A stretch of DNA of 64,000 nt from Combretum micranthum (taxonomy: Eukaryota > Streptophyta > Magnoliopsida > Myrtales > Combretaceae): the NCBI GenBank assembly GCA_024138025.1, contig JAMXBD010000025.1, positions 2,423,501-2,487,500 on the forward strand. The letters are read 5' to 3'. Each line of letters starts with the position of its first letter. Within the stretch, counting starts at the first letter, position 1. A program made the translations under genes and the position numbers. Shown here in pieces: positions 22,030 through 34,539 of the stretch. The notes beneath the pieces are model-generated. The model was not told the origin of the DNA. It did not search any database and saw nothing but the letters and a program-made list of their open reading frames with translations.

Positions 22030-22418
22030 GGGGAAATTGCAAGTTATCTCCCTAAACTTTTAACTAAGGTGCATATTCACCTCCTAAACTTTCAAAATAC
22101 ACTTTTTGATCCCTTAATTTTTCAAAAATTGGTACAACTAAGGACAATTAACATTTTTTATTAAAACAAAATAGATCAAATTGCTAATTACCCCCTTGAA
22201 CATTCATCTGAGTGCGGATTCATTACCTAAACTTTCATTTATGTGTGGATATATTCCCTAAACTTTTAAAATGCACATGAAAAATATTTATTGTCTTTAA
22301 TTGTGCCAAATGTTAAAAGTTTGGAGGGCCTAAAAATGTACTTTAAAAGCGTAGAGGGTGAATTCGTACCTGAGTAAAAGTTTAAGCATGAGCGAAGGGG
22401 TTAATTTGCAATTTTCTC
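22030..22418. mobile_element. Mutator-like MITE
   Basis: The ends are long imperfect inverted repeats: left ggggaaattgcaagttatct..., right ...ttaatttgcaattttctc, with the match continuing about 50 bases inward through 'cctaaacttttaact'. Flanks give a 9-bp target duplication with one mismatch (aaaacttaa at 22021-22029, aaaatttaa at 22419-22427), the size typical of Mutator elements. The interior repeats 'cctaaacttt' phrases and is non-coding. Confidence 0.7.
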
Positions 22419-22427
22419 AAAATTTAA

Positions 22428-24418
22428 AGATGAAAAGTTCTTCCATACAGCTATAGGTGTGTTCATCAATGCACCATGCTAGGACATGAAGTTAAAATGG
22501 CAGGGATAATGACACGAAGAGTGGCTATACATTTACTTTTTTGCAATTTAGTATCTCATGTTTAAATTTTGGTAAAAAAAAAAAAAAATGTGTATTGTTT
22601 TAAAGTACTTGCATTCTAGTGTCTCTATTATATATTTGTCAAACAGATGTTAGTTTAAGGTCAATTATTGCTGAATGGCTTTTTTTATCAATGAAGTTGT
22701 TATTGAACAAATTTAGTAATGATAATTTTAGGGTTGACTCCCTAACTTTCTGAAATTAGAGGAAAACCAAGCCTATTATTCTTGCAATGATTTATATATT
22801 TGATAATTCTTAGGATTGACAAGCTTATTTCCAATTAGTTCATCTTTAATTGCTATTAATAATATATATCAATTGTACTTATATAGTTTTCAATGTCTTA
22901 TATTTATATAATTTAAAAAAAAACAATGTGAGGGAGAAAAGGTATTATTTTTAAGTAATTTTATATATGATTAATTCGCTTAATTATTTATTATCTTTTT
23001 CCAATATCTATAGTATGGCTATAACATCTACTTATATAGTAAATTATTTGGGAAGATAGTAAAATCCATAATTATTCTATATGGAGTCCTTGAGGATTTG
23101 ATAATTCAAGTAATTGATTTTTCATTCTTCCTCCAACTCTATTGATGATGCAATATGAAGGAATAAAAATTCGATTCAAGGACTTACAAAAAATGAATAA
23201 ATTAACTAATAAACTTGATTTACGAAAACAAGCGCTAAACAAAGAATAGCAAGAAATCTACTTATGAACAATGCATAAATCAATGGAGAATTATACTAAA
23301 GAGACAATAAATGCTCGAGAAAAACTTAGTGTTCTAGTGTTTTTAATATGTGCGAGTGTCACTTATATTGCAGCTAGTAACACATGTGAAGTAGTTACAT
23401 GGCACATGCTACTCTTGTGTAGTTATAAGATCTATGCCACACCCGTGTTAGGGGTGTTACCTAGAGGTGATGCAATCACAGTTGATGGCACTGTGCTTAA
23501 TACACTGTGTCATGCTTAATATGCTCGTACCTGGCAATAAATACAAGACTTATAACAATTTACAATAGCTGTTACAATTACTACAATGTTTTTTTTTTTT
23601 TGTGTGTATATATATAAAGATGTGAAAATCTATAATATTTATAATTCCAACAACCACATGGCCATTTTAATGATTTTAATTTCTCTTTTAGAACCTAATT
23701 ACAACTCCAAGTTCGAGATCGCTTTTTAATAATGCTTATATTAATATAGCGCCAAGGCTTTGATTTTGGTAATCTTTTGTTCAATACCAATGATAATTCC
23801 TTCAAAAATAACACCCCACAAGTTACTTTGTAGCAAATTTCAAATTTCATAGTCAATTTCTATTAAATTCCGAAAAGTTAATAGCAAAATTCAAACATCT
23901 CAAATTTCATAGTAAATTTCAATTAAATTCTAAATAGTCAATAATAGCAGCAGCAATACTACTACTACTACTGCTATTGCTACTGCTGCTACTACTATTG
24001 CTACTACTTCTACTAATAATAATTATAATAGGAAGGATATCATTATATATAGACGTACTACATATTTCCATCTGAAGCTTAGTTTTCTATGTATGTGATA
24101 ATCACTGTTCTAGAATGGTCAAATTCATTGTACTATTCTTAAAATGTTGTGGTTAATAGTCGTTTTAAGTGACAAGTGATGATAGAAGGTGAGAAAAAAA
24201 AATTAGCTACTAGCCATTAATCATCACAAAAGTTTATTAATAGAAAATAAAAAAGATGATATCCATTTAATGAAAATAGAAGAAATACTTTCCTCATTTA
24301 GTAATGATAATTTCAAGGCCGACTCTCTCTTTACTAAGGTTAAAAAGAGATTAATGCTTAACTTTTTTGCTTATTGATGAAAGTAGATGTTTGACAGCAG
24401 CTTCATCTAATTAAAAAA
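22428..24418. other. AT-rich spacer
   Basis: No gene recognised. An open frame at 23271-23519 (82 codons, plus) has ordinary-looking composition but no family I know. Sequence near 24300-24330 partly resembles 22705-22740 ('atttagtaatgataattt'), a small dispersed repeat. Confidence 0.5.
23945..24024. repeat. Trinucleotide microsatellite (tag/cag/cta mixture)
   Basis: An interrupted run of agc, act and tgc triplets followed by taa repeats. Confidence 0.85.
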
Positions 24419-27251
24419 TGCCACATCAATAATTTTCGAACTTGATTTTTTATTTTCAGTTTGGGTTTCTTTAATTCGATTCATGCTAAACCTTAGCCCA
24501 TCTAATACGAATCCTTAACTAAAAATTAAAAGAAACTCGTCTTAATTAAAAAAATGAAGTCACCACCAAATTAAAGTCGGGACAAAAAAAAAAAAAAGAT
24601 TGAGTTAGGACTAATGAGTAGGCTAGTCCTAACTCTATCACCGATCTACGAAAATTCATTTTAAAAAAATGGAACTAGAGATTTTTTAAGTTCGAAGGCT
24701 ATCATATTAAAACCTAAGCGATTACCACCTTTCGACTTTCCAATTATAAGTTGATTCCTATTATATTTGATATTGTCTATCTATGTAATATTTTACAGAT
24801 TATTCTAAATTTATTTTCCTATATTATTATACAACACATCAGATATATATATATATATATATATAAGATTTTACAAATTTCATATTTACGTGTAATATTA
24901 GGAAACTATATTCATACCAAGCTTTTAACAACTTTATGATGTCATATCCTAGAAAAGGGACAAATATCATCCACATTTATATCAAATTTATAAAAAAAAA
25001 AAAAAAAGATTTTCCTTTTCTATTATTGTTTGTTAAGTGCCTACGTACCTGCTATTTGAGATTAGACATCCATAGTTCTTTTATGAAAACTTTAGTGTAT
25101 TGGTAGCTTTTTTTTTTTTTTAACTCTTTTTACTTTAATTTTTTTTAATTTTAGAAAAAAGGTAACTTTTATAGATGTTGATCTTAAAGATTACCAATTA
25201 ATTATTTTTTTATTTTGAGAAAATACTTTTCTAAGTGATCAAAATTTTATTTTCATATATATATATATATTATGTCTATTATTTTATTTTTTATTTTTAC
25301 ACTACACATGAAAATATCATGTACATCTAATACATATATTCTTTATTTTTTAAAATTGTATTATTATTATTATTTTTTTTTCCATTTTTGTTTTATTTTT
25401 ATATCAATTAACCAACAAAAGAAAAGGAAAAATGTAACTTACTCGGGATGAACAACACTCATGTGTGGGGGGGAAGTTAACGATCGGAGCTCTAGTGGGT
25501 TGACTTGGGACAGATGACGGCGAAAACAAATTGGAGCCACCATAAGGCGACACGGTGGCTGGCGTAGTCGGATTGGGCCAACTAAGGCGGTGACGCCTCT
25601 GGTGTGGTTGGATTAGGTTAAGGAAGTTGGGAATGTTAGGATTTTGAATTCCCAAGGGGCGACGGTCAACGTTCCTTTGACGAAGGTATTTCTAATGATT
25701 TGGGTGGCAGTCGAATGGGAGTTTTGAAGCCCTCAATCTGCCAAAAATTCCAGTAGCTTTCGATTTCTTCGATTTTCCATTTTTCCTTTTTTTTTTTTTG
25801 AACAATTGAAGTTAGAAATTTCAAAACCATAATATAAGAACAAGAACACAAATTCAAAAATTAAGAGAGATTGGGAGAGAACAAACCTTTTTTTTTTTTT
25901 TTTTTTGCTTTGAATGGAATATGGGGTTCCTATTTATAATGCTAAGAGTGAGAATTATTGCCTAAAACCTGCTAAATTGAATAAAATCATATCTATGGTT
26001 TAAAGGGTAAGTTTTATTATGAATTTGAGACTTTAGGTTAAGTTGGATACTTCTTTTTATTTAAAGAAAACAAGCAGATGACACATCCGCGATGCGTGTA
26101 CAAATAAAACAACCCAACATATATAAAATAAATAGATATATTGTTTTGACAGGTTGGAAGATGACAACCTTAATTAGTCCTATAAATTAAGAAATTAATT
26201 ATAAATCATATTTGCAATTATATTTTTCATAGATAATTTCTCCATGTTAAGTAACTGCCATGTTAGAGCTTTGAAAGATATAAAGGTAAACAATATATCT
26301 ATTCAACCTCTATTTAATTCTATTTAAACCCTATTTAATTTCATGATTTCAGGAATACAAAAAATATTTTACACCCTGTGCTAAAAAAGGAAAAGAATAT
26401 GTATATTCAATCCCTATTTATTTCTGTTCAAACCCCATTTAATTTCATGGTTTCAGACATTTTATCTGGAAAAAACTATGTCTATTCAACCCCTATTTAT
26501 TCTATTCAAACTTTTTTAATTTCATGATTTCAAGGATAAAAAATATTTTATGCTCATATGTTAAAAAAGGAAAAGACTATATCTATTCAACCATTATTTA
26601 ATTATATTCAAAACCTTTTTAATTTTCATAATTTCAGGGATACAAAAATATTTTATGCCCATATGCTAAAAACATTATATTAAAAACATTTACACTAAAG
26701 ATACCAAAAGTAATGGTTTTGCTTTAATAATATAGATATTGGATATGTTTATACCATTTTGACGCATAACATATCATCCAAGTTTCCCAAAAACACAAAT
26801 TTGACGTGGATGGCCATATTTTAGGTAACTCATATCTTTGTTTTTCTTAAACTTTGAGCTCGAATTTGATATAGCAATTGGTTACAAAAACTTGCATGTT
26901 CAGTATTAAATAAAAGCTTTCTATGCGTACTTTTCAATTTTTCCATTGATCTGACAAATTGAATTCGAATCTAGTTTTAAAAATGAGTGTGAAGTGGATT
27001 ATTCGGGCATGCTCTTAGTTGCCCAAGGTTAAAGAAGTCTAACATCAGCGATGATGGTAGCACCAAAAATATTTTTTTCCTAATTTTTTCTTTTCTTTTT
27101 TTTTTCCTTTTTTTTCATTTCTTTCCTTTTTCTTTGTTCAACTAATCATCACAATTTCTATTTTAGTCTATTATGATAAGAAGAATTTTCTAGGTTGTTA
27201 AATTAAATTTTACTACTAAACTTTATATTATAGCAAAAATGGAGTGTCATA
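24419..27251 (-). repeat. 3' (left) LTR of the old Tat element, interrupted by a Helitron
   Basis: Colinear with 32359-34539 except for a 666-bp Helitron at 26071-26736. It includes a (ta)n run near 24842-24863 and a minus-strand TATA box near 25932-25941. Just inside its inner end, GAAGAGGGGTAAC on the minus strand is a plausible polypurine tract. Two open frames (25404-25655, 25666-25857) are LTR sequence and not conserved in frame. Confidence 0.8.
26071..26736 (-). mobile_element. Non-autonomous Helitron inside the LTR
   Basis: On the minus strand it starts TCTATATTATTAAAGC and ends with a short hairpin (acacgcatcgcggatgtgt) followed by ...CTTG. It sits exactly between A and T with no target duplication: the other LTR, at about 34003, reads caata|ttt without it. 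These are Helitron hallmarks, although the terminal CTTG departs from the usual CTRR. The interior holds about four imperfect 80-100 bp tandem units containing 'tctattcaacc' and 'atttcatgatttcagg'. A second member starts at 63411. Confidence 0.78.
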
Positions 27252-30112
27252 GTTACCCCTCTTCGTGGTGATATTTGATAAAACTTCTCCATAAAGAAAA
27301 AAAGAGAGACTCCATTTTTGGCTTTTGAAAGTTTTAAGGCAAACCTAGAGGCAAACAATAAGCTCTCACAAACGATCCACTACTGATTATGACCAAATGA
27401 CGAATATACCTTGACCAAGCTCCCTCAATTTAATATTCAAACCCACTTGTACTGGGTACTCCTGAGCAGGACTATGATTTGGTATAAGTGTACTCCTTAA
27501 GCTGGCACTTGGTTTTGATAGACACTCCTCAAGCTGACCTATGACTTGGTACAAGTGCACTCCTTGAGCTAGCACTTAGCTTAGGTAGGCGCTCCTCTAA
27601 GCTGGTCTATGTTTTGAAGGATAAATGAAGTTCCTAATATTTTTAAAGGATAACTATAGGTCTTAACTTTTCTTAGGGTGACAAAAATTTCTTATATTCA
27701 AAGAATGACCAAAGCTCCTGAACATAGGAATAATATGGTTCCTAAATTTTCAAAGGGAAAATGAAGCTCCTAACTTTTGCAAGATGGTTAAAGTTCTTAT
27801 ATTCAAAGGATAGCCAAAGTTCCTAAACATAGGAATACTATGTTTCCTACAATTCTTAAAGGATAACTAAAGCTCTTGAAGACAATAAGAATTTTCATAA
27901 GACAACTAAAGTTATTAAAGGTTTCACAAGATAACTATAGCTCTTGAAGTCTTCATAGGACAATTAATGGTCCTACATACTATATAAGATAACTGAAGTT
28001 CTTGAGAGTTCTATAAGATAACTTTAAGCTTCTAGAGTCTTTATGGGACTATTGATGGTCCTAAATAATCCATAAGATAGCTAAAGTTCCTAAGAGTTCT
28101 ACAAGATAACTTTAAGCTCATGGAGTCTTTATCGGACTACTAATGGTCCTAAATAATTCATAAGATAGTTAAAGTTCCTAAGAGTTCTATAAGATAACTA
28201 TACTTTCTAAAAGCTTTATTAGACAACTGATGGTCCTAAATAATCCATAAGATAATTAGAGTTCTTGAGAGTTCTATAAGATAACTTAAGCTTCTAAAGA
28301 ATTTACGAGGCAACTAATGTCCCTAAAGATTTATAAGATAACTAGAGTTCTTGAGAGTTCTATAAGATAACTTAAAATCTTGAAGAATTTATGAGACAAC
28401 TAAGGGTCCTAAAGACTTCATAAGATAACTCAAATTCCTAAGGTTCAATTAAGAAGTGGAAGGATAACTAAAGTTTCTAGACCTTTAAGTATTGAAATTC
28501 TATTTTCTCTCCTCTTTTTATTTTTTCAAAAAAAAAAATTCATCTGTACAAAGTTTTGAGTCAAAGGCTTTTGAAAAACTTTCATTTCTCAATAATAAAT
28601 AAAAAATATTAATTTCAACCAAGACTTTACTCTTTTTTTTTTTTTTGAAATATTACTAACAAGTAGAAATCCTATGGGACCCAAAAGTTCCAAAAAAAGT
28701 GTTAAGCTTGTTTCTTTTGTCCCACAATCACTTTTTTTTTTTAACTTGCTCTTGATCCTCGGACCTCATTTACACCAATCATCTCCACATGGGCCTCCCA
28801 AAAATTCTTAGAGGCTTTGGATAGGTAAAAATTCTTTGCTCCAAAAGATAGCCTCCATGATTCCAAGATTTTAAGACCTTAGGAATACGTATCTTATCAT
28901 AAATTGTCTAGTCTAAGAGGACTTCCTTGCACTTCCCATTGTCTTGTTTTCACTCTTTACTCAAATTCCAAAAATTATGGTCCATCTTGTAAATAATACA
29001 CATTTGTTAATTTGCTAGGTCTTTTTTGGACTGGAACATAGGCTTTTGGGCCATTGGCTTATTAATAAGGATATTACCTTATAGGTCTATTTTTTGAAAA
29101 ATATTTTCAATTCATCTCAGGTTTACAAGTCAAGAACCTTTAAGGAAAACAAAAAAATGAACTTGCGCCAATTTCAAAAGCAAATTTTTTGAACCTAGGG
29201 TAAATCAATTCCCATGATCTGAAAAAGCCTTTAAAATGGTGTTGTGAGTGGATTTGCAATCCAGGGATATTGTAGGGCTTTCAGATGTATTTAAAAATTT
29301 TTCAACTTTTCAAGATGTTTCCTTGGTCTTCTTTTTCTTTTTTTTTTTTAATTTTGTGTTTAGGTTGGACCGTTTTTCTTTTTTTTTTTTGTTTTTTTTC
29401 ACCCCCTTCTCACTTTTTTCCTCTCTCTCTCTCTCTCTCTTCTTAAGGATGATTATTATTCCATTTTCCCTTATTGGATGGTTTACGGCTCAAAAGGTAT
29501 AGATTTTTCTTCATTTCAAAGGAAAAGAATTATCAATGACAATTCATTACTTTTAAATTTATGCAACTAAGTAAGTACATATCAGTTTATCCTTTTCTCC
29601 TAATTGATGACCCTAACCTCCAAAATTGCCCATTGTTGGGTGGTTCTTGAGAGCTTTTGATTTTAATAAACACTTCCCTATATGGCTCAGAGGGTTTAAT
29701 AAGTGATAAGTGTGTTTAGGATGTTGAAATGAATGCCCACTGTCATTTTAACATGCGTATGGAATTCACGATAGACCTTCTTTAAGGAACAAGTCTAGTT
29801 CCTCACTCCAATTATCACTGAACTCTCAAGTGTTCAAAGGTTAGCTTACCTCTTATCATTCTTAGACATTTTAGGTGATGAGATACCTTCCTCTATTTAA
29901 AAGAATCTTTGAAATGTTTTCAATCATGTCCCATTTGCCCCATCCCTTGTCAGCAAAACAAAATGATTTGTGATACTATTATAGGTTACATGTCCTTAAA
30001 TTATTCAAACTTCACTTCAAAAATATGTTTTGATATCAAACTCATGACAAAAATTATTTTAAACATGAAATAATTCCTAAAGGACATTTGCTTGCTTCAT
30101 CAAACTATATCC
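27252..30112 (-). other. Non-coding interior of the old Tat element
   Basis: Where pol would be expected there is none. Instead there are imperfect repeats around 'actcct...agctgg' (27440-27610), a long minisatellite (27620-28480), poly-pyrimidine tracts including a (ct)n run (29420-29441), and AT-rich filler. Long tandem-repeat regions between gag-pol and the 3' LTR are known in Tat/Ogre elements. Confidence 0.55.
27620..28480. repeat. Degenerate minisatellite
   Basis: About 850 bases built from variations of 'ttctataagataactaaagctcctaaag' and 'ggtcctaaataatccataag', with an irregular period of roughly 60-110 bases. Units diverge too much to count exactly by eye. Confidence 0.75.
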
Positions 30113-31126
30113 TTAGGGAGAATTGTCACCATTAGTTGATGTTTCAAATTGGATCAATCTAACATCAGTTTGATATTGTATTTTATTTTTCAATCTCCAA
30201 CAAGTGTCTGTGGAATGACCTTTCTGACCCATGTGATAATCACATTGTGAATCTGGATTAGCATTCTTTGGTCTATAACTTGATTCCTTCAATTGGTAAA
30301 GATCTTGAGACAATGGGATAGGAACATGACTAAATTATCTCTTTGAAGGTGACTACTTTGAATGGGTTATTGATTAGATGTTGGGCGTTTGAAGACTATT
30401 AGTGAAGTAGGCTTGGTATAGCTTTTTGGATACACGATGTTGATTGAGGTTTCTTTTCCTTTGATGCTAATGGGTTTTAAGGGCTTCTTATCATGGGTCA
30501 CATGGGCAAGAGCTTTCCTGAAGCAATTGCATTCTCAATTCGATAACCTACTGCTACAATCTCACTAAAGGTGGTAGAAGTGTGACCAATGAGGTGAGAG
30601 AAGAATGGCTCCTCTAAAGTGTTGATGAAGGTGAAGGTCACGTCTTTCTCTTGGATAGGTGCAACTACCCTTACAATTAAGGCTCTCGATTGTTGGGGGT
30701 CTTGAACTTTTTAGGGTAGGGCCCTACATCAATGGCAAGTAGGTTGGTGATATGCCCATTTGTTCAAATCCCTTGTCACCTTCCAAAGCATTTAACTTTT
30801 TGTTCATTTGATGAAGTAATTTTTTTCTATCTCTTTCTACTTTTCTTCAAATTCTTTCTTAAGGTCTCTAGAAGTGGAACCCATATCAAAATAAGTGTTG
30901 GATCCAGGATTGGCTTCAATCCATATGGCTATCCATTAACTTCTTTTCCCTTTTAGTTTTCCAAATGCCCCTCTTGAGAAGGTTGGATGGCTTGTAAAAG
31001 ATTGATGATAGAAGTAAGGAGTTGGATTCGCTTAGACATTTTAAGTACTGTTTACCCCAAGGTATTGATCCTTTTCTCAGACTTGGTGACTTCATTGTTG
31101 GTATTGTTGTTATCACTACTAGCCAT
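30113..31126 (-). pseudogene. gag: Tat-type gag remnant
   Basis: Starting from ATG at 31126, the minus strand reads MASSDNNNTNNEVTKSEKRI, then in-frame stops interrupt a coiled region (MSKRIQLLTSIINLLQA). Further in, about 30500-30680, a phrase such as EKDVTFTFINTLEEPFFSHL, followed by a GYRIENAIASGK block, matches the Tat/Ogre gag domain. The last part (30113-30313) carries a degenerate zinc-finger-like CDYHMGQKGHSTDTCW, typical of this lineage. Several stops and frame changes make it non-functional. It is the main evidence for the element's lineage and orientation. Confidence 0.75.
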
Positions 31127-32358
31127 CTTAGACTTGGATCAAGTAATTATTAGGCTTCACTTGACTTTTGCTACTTGGGAGCTATTTTGGATCTTGGAAA
31201 ATCATGTTCGTTAGCAATATTCATTTTAAGTTTTTTATTTTTTCAATTTATCTTTTGAAATTTTTATTTCTATTTTTATTTTTGTTTAACAAGTGCTATT
31301 TACAAAAGTGAAAATCTTTATATAAGAGGTAATTTTTTTTTGAAAATATATATTTATAAAAGAGAAAACTTTGAAAGAAGAAAAAAAAACATTGGTAATT
31401 GTTGAAAATTAGGCACTTGAAGGACTATAACCTATTTATTTACACGTGGGTTCCTATAAATAAGAAGGTAATAACTTAATGTTTAAAGCAAAGATTACAA
31501 CATATGATTAAGATAATCTTGTTAAAAGACATTATACCTTGTCTAAAGGAAGAATTACTCTAAAGGCTAATAACCTATAACTAACGAATTTGTACAAACT
31601 TGGTAATTTTTTTCCCTTTTCATCTTTTTCAATTTTTTTATAAAGAAAAGAAAAACAAGAAAATAACAAGAAACATGTCACATGGATACAGATTAAGGGG
31701 TAGTGACTAAATAATAGTCAGTCCATTTCACGGACTTCATTTAAGTTGCAACTTCATTTCCCTCTTTTTTTTTTTTTTAAATTACAAGGAAATCATTATA
31801 CAATATACAAATGTTTAAAGCAAAAAATTTTTACATAACTCCTTTACAAAGAAATTTACTAGAAATATTACATTACAAGGGAAACTATTTACAATTGAAA
31901 TTGCTACCCTTTTTAGGACATGCCCCACTATTATTTACCCACTGGTTTATAATCATGAATGCAAATAGGTGGGTTCCAAAAGTTCTCCAATTAATGGATG
32001 GCGAGTCACATTAACAAAGCAGGGGGCTAATTCGTGTCTCGAATGGTGGGTTACCACAATGCCCAAGACCTATTAGGGCCCCTTGTCCTAAGCTCTTAAG
32101 ATGGCTTGGGTTGACCACATCTAGCACATATATAAATAAAGGAATATTTCCTCCCTTCCCTCCCACCAATACGACAATACCCAACCAAAAAAAAAAAAAA
32201 AACAAAGAAAAATCCCATGTATATACACATTACTATATTTTATATATCTACTCATAAATAAACACATAGTTAGTACAACTATTTAAAAAAATACACATAA
32301 TATTTACAAGACAAGGAAGCAATGCAAAAAGTGGCTAGCCCTCTTAAAGTGTCCTTAG
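31127..32358 (-). other. Leader region of the old Tat element
   Basis: About 1.2 kb between the gag start and the 5' LTR, AT-rich with no convincing frame. A primer binding site should abut 32358, but the sequence there (minus strand ctaaggacactttaagag) matches no tRNA end that I recognise. Confidence 0.45.
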
Positions 32359-34539
32359 TGAAGTCATCAATCTATCAAGCTTGATTATTTTTATTTTCAG
32401 TTCGGTTATCTTTAATTTGATTTGTGTTAAACCCTAACCCGTCTAATACAAACCTTCAACTAAGAATTAAAAGGAACTCATTTTAATTAAAAAAATGGAG
32501 CTGCTACCCAATTAAAAATTAGGACAAAACAAAAAAAAAAAAATTGAATTAGAACTAATGGGTAGGTTTGTCATAACTTTGTCACTAATTTATAAAAATT
32601 CATTTAAAAAAAAAAAAAAATGGGACTAGAGGTTTTTTAAGTCCAGAGGCTATCCTAGTAAAACCTAAGTGGTTATCACCTTTTAACTTTCCAATTATAA
32701 GTTAGTTCTTACTTTATTTTAAATTGTCTATCTATGCAATATTTTACAAATTATTCTAAAGGTATTTTCCTATATTATTATACAACACATCATATATATA
32801 TATATATATATATATAAGATTTTACAAATTTCATATTCACATGTAATATTAGGAAACTATATTCATACCAAGCTTTTAACAACTTTATGATATCATATTC
32901 TACAAAAAAAGACAGATAACATCTACATTTATATAAAATTTATATAAAAAAGAAAGATTTTTCTTTTTTTTTTTAGAGTTGTCCATTAAGTACCTATGTA
33001 CCTGCAATTCGGGATCAGACGTTACATAGTTCTTCTATGAAAACTTTAGTGTGTTGGTTAGTTTTTTTTTTTTTTAACTCTTTTCATTTTAAGGTTTTTT
33101 TTTTTAATTTTAGAAAAACGGTAACTTTTATTGATTTGATCCTAAAGACTACCAATTAATTATTTTTTTATTTTAACAAAATACTTTTCTAAGTGATCAA
33201 AATTTTATTTTCATATATAAATTATGTCTATTATTTATTTATTTTTTTACATTACACATGAAAATAACATGCACATCTAATACATATATTCTTTATTTTT
33301 AAATTTTTTTACTATTATTCTTTTTGTTTTTGTTTTATTTTTATATTAATTAACTAACAAAAGAAAAGGAAAAATGTAACTTACCAGGGATGAACAGCAC
33401 TCATGCGCAGGGGGAAAGTTAAAAATCCGAGCTCCAGAGGGTCGACTTAGGATAGAGGATGGTGGGAACGAGTTGGAGCCACCACAAGGCAATGCGATGG
33501 CTGGCATAATCGTACTAAGCCAATCAAGGATGGGAACGACTCCGGTATGGTTGGATTAGGCTAAGGAAGTTAGGAATGTTAGGATTTTGAACTCTTGGGG
33601 GGCAGTGGCCGACATTCCTCTGACGAAGGGGTTTCTAACGATTTGGGTAGCTACTGAATGGGGGTTGTTGAGGCCCTTGATTTGTTGAATGCTCCAGTAG
33701 CTTTTGATTTCTTTGATTTTCCCTTTTTCCTTTTGTCTGAACAATTGAAGTTAGAAATTTTGAAACCTTAATTTAAGAACAAGAACTGAAATTTGAAAAT
33801 TAAGAGAGATTGGAAGAGAACACAACTTTTTCCTACTTTGAATGGAGTGGGGTTCCTATTTATAATGCAAGGACTAAGAATTACCGCCTAAAACTTGTTA
33901 AATTGAATAAAATCATATATAGGGTTTATGGTGCAAGTTTTATTACGAATTTAGGATTTTGGGTTAAATTGGATGTTTCTTTCTAATTAAAGGAAATATT
34001 GAATGTGTTTATACCAATTTGAATTAGACCATATCTTCCAAGTTTCCTCAAAAAATGCAAATTTGACATAGATTGCCACATTTTAGGAAACTCATATCTT
34101 TGTTTTTCCTAAACTTTAATTTCGAATTTGATATAATAAACAGTAACGAAAACTTACATGTTCGGTATCAAATGAAAGCTTTCTGTGCCTATTTTTCAAT
34201 TTTGCCATTGATTTGACAAAATTGAATTCGAGTTCAATTAAAAAATGAGTGCAAAGTGGACTGTTTAGGCATGCTCTTGGTTACGTAAGGTTGAAAAAGG
34301 TTAATGTCAGCTATGACGATAGCACCATAATTTTTTTCTTTTCTTTTTTGAAATTTCTCTTTTTTTTCTTCTTTTTTTTCCCTCTTTTTTTTTCTTTTTT
34401 TCATTTATTTCCTTTTTCTTTCTTTAATTAATCTTAACAATTCCTATTTTAGTCTATTATGATAAGAATAATTTTCCTAGGTTACTAAATTAAATTTTAC
34501 TATTAAACTTTACGTTATAGCAAAAATGGGGTGTCTACA
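32359..34539 (-). repeat. 5' (right) LTR of the old Tat element
   Basis: Partner of 24419-27251 without the Helitron. The outer end is TGTAGACACCCC on the minus strand. A minus-strand TATA box (ATTATAAATAGGAACCCC) lies near 33857-33866. It also has a (ta)n run near 32794-32817 at the position matching the run in the other LTR. Confidence 0.82.

Larger units (their letters stand above)
24419..34539 (-). mobile_element. Old Tat-lineage Ty3/gypsy element, gag only
   Basis: Two long direct repeats of about 2.2 kb (24419-27251 and 32359-34539) flank about 5.1 kb. The right outer end reads, on the minus strand, TGTAGACACCCCATTTTTGC, a typical start of plant gypsy LTRs. The only protein homology inside is a broken Tat-type gag on the minus strand (30113-31126). 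I find no protease, RT, RNase H or integrase, so it looks like a non-autonomous derivative. LTR divergence is about 12 percent in a 110-base sample, so it is old. No target duplication or clear primer binding site survives; the low-coordinate LTR boundaries are approximate. Confidence 0.8.

Noticed and set aside
24842..24863. (ta)n runs as possible regulatory or origin elements
   Set aside because: Simple microsatellites; the run at 32794-32817 is the same position in the other LTR.
25404..25857. Two minus-strand frames in the old Tat LTR
   Set aside because: The matching stretch of the other LTR is not open in the same way, so these are chance frames in LTR sequence.
29248..29502. 84-codon plus-strand frame rich in Phe, Ser and Leu
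   Set aside because: Generated by T-rich and (ct)n tracts.
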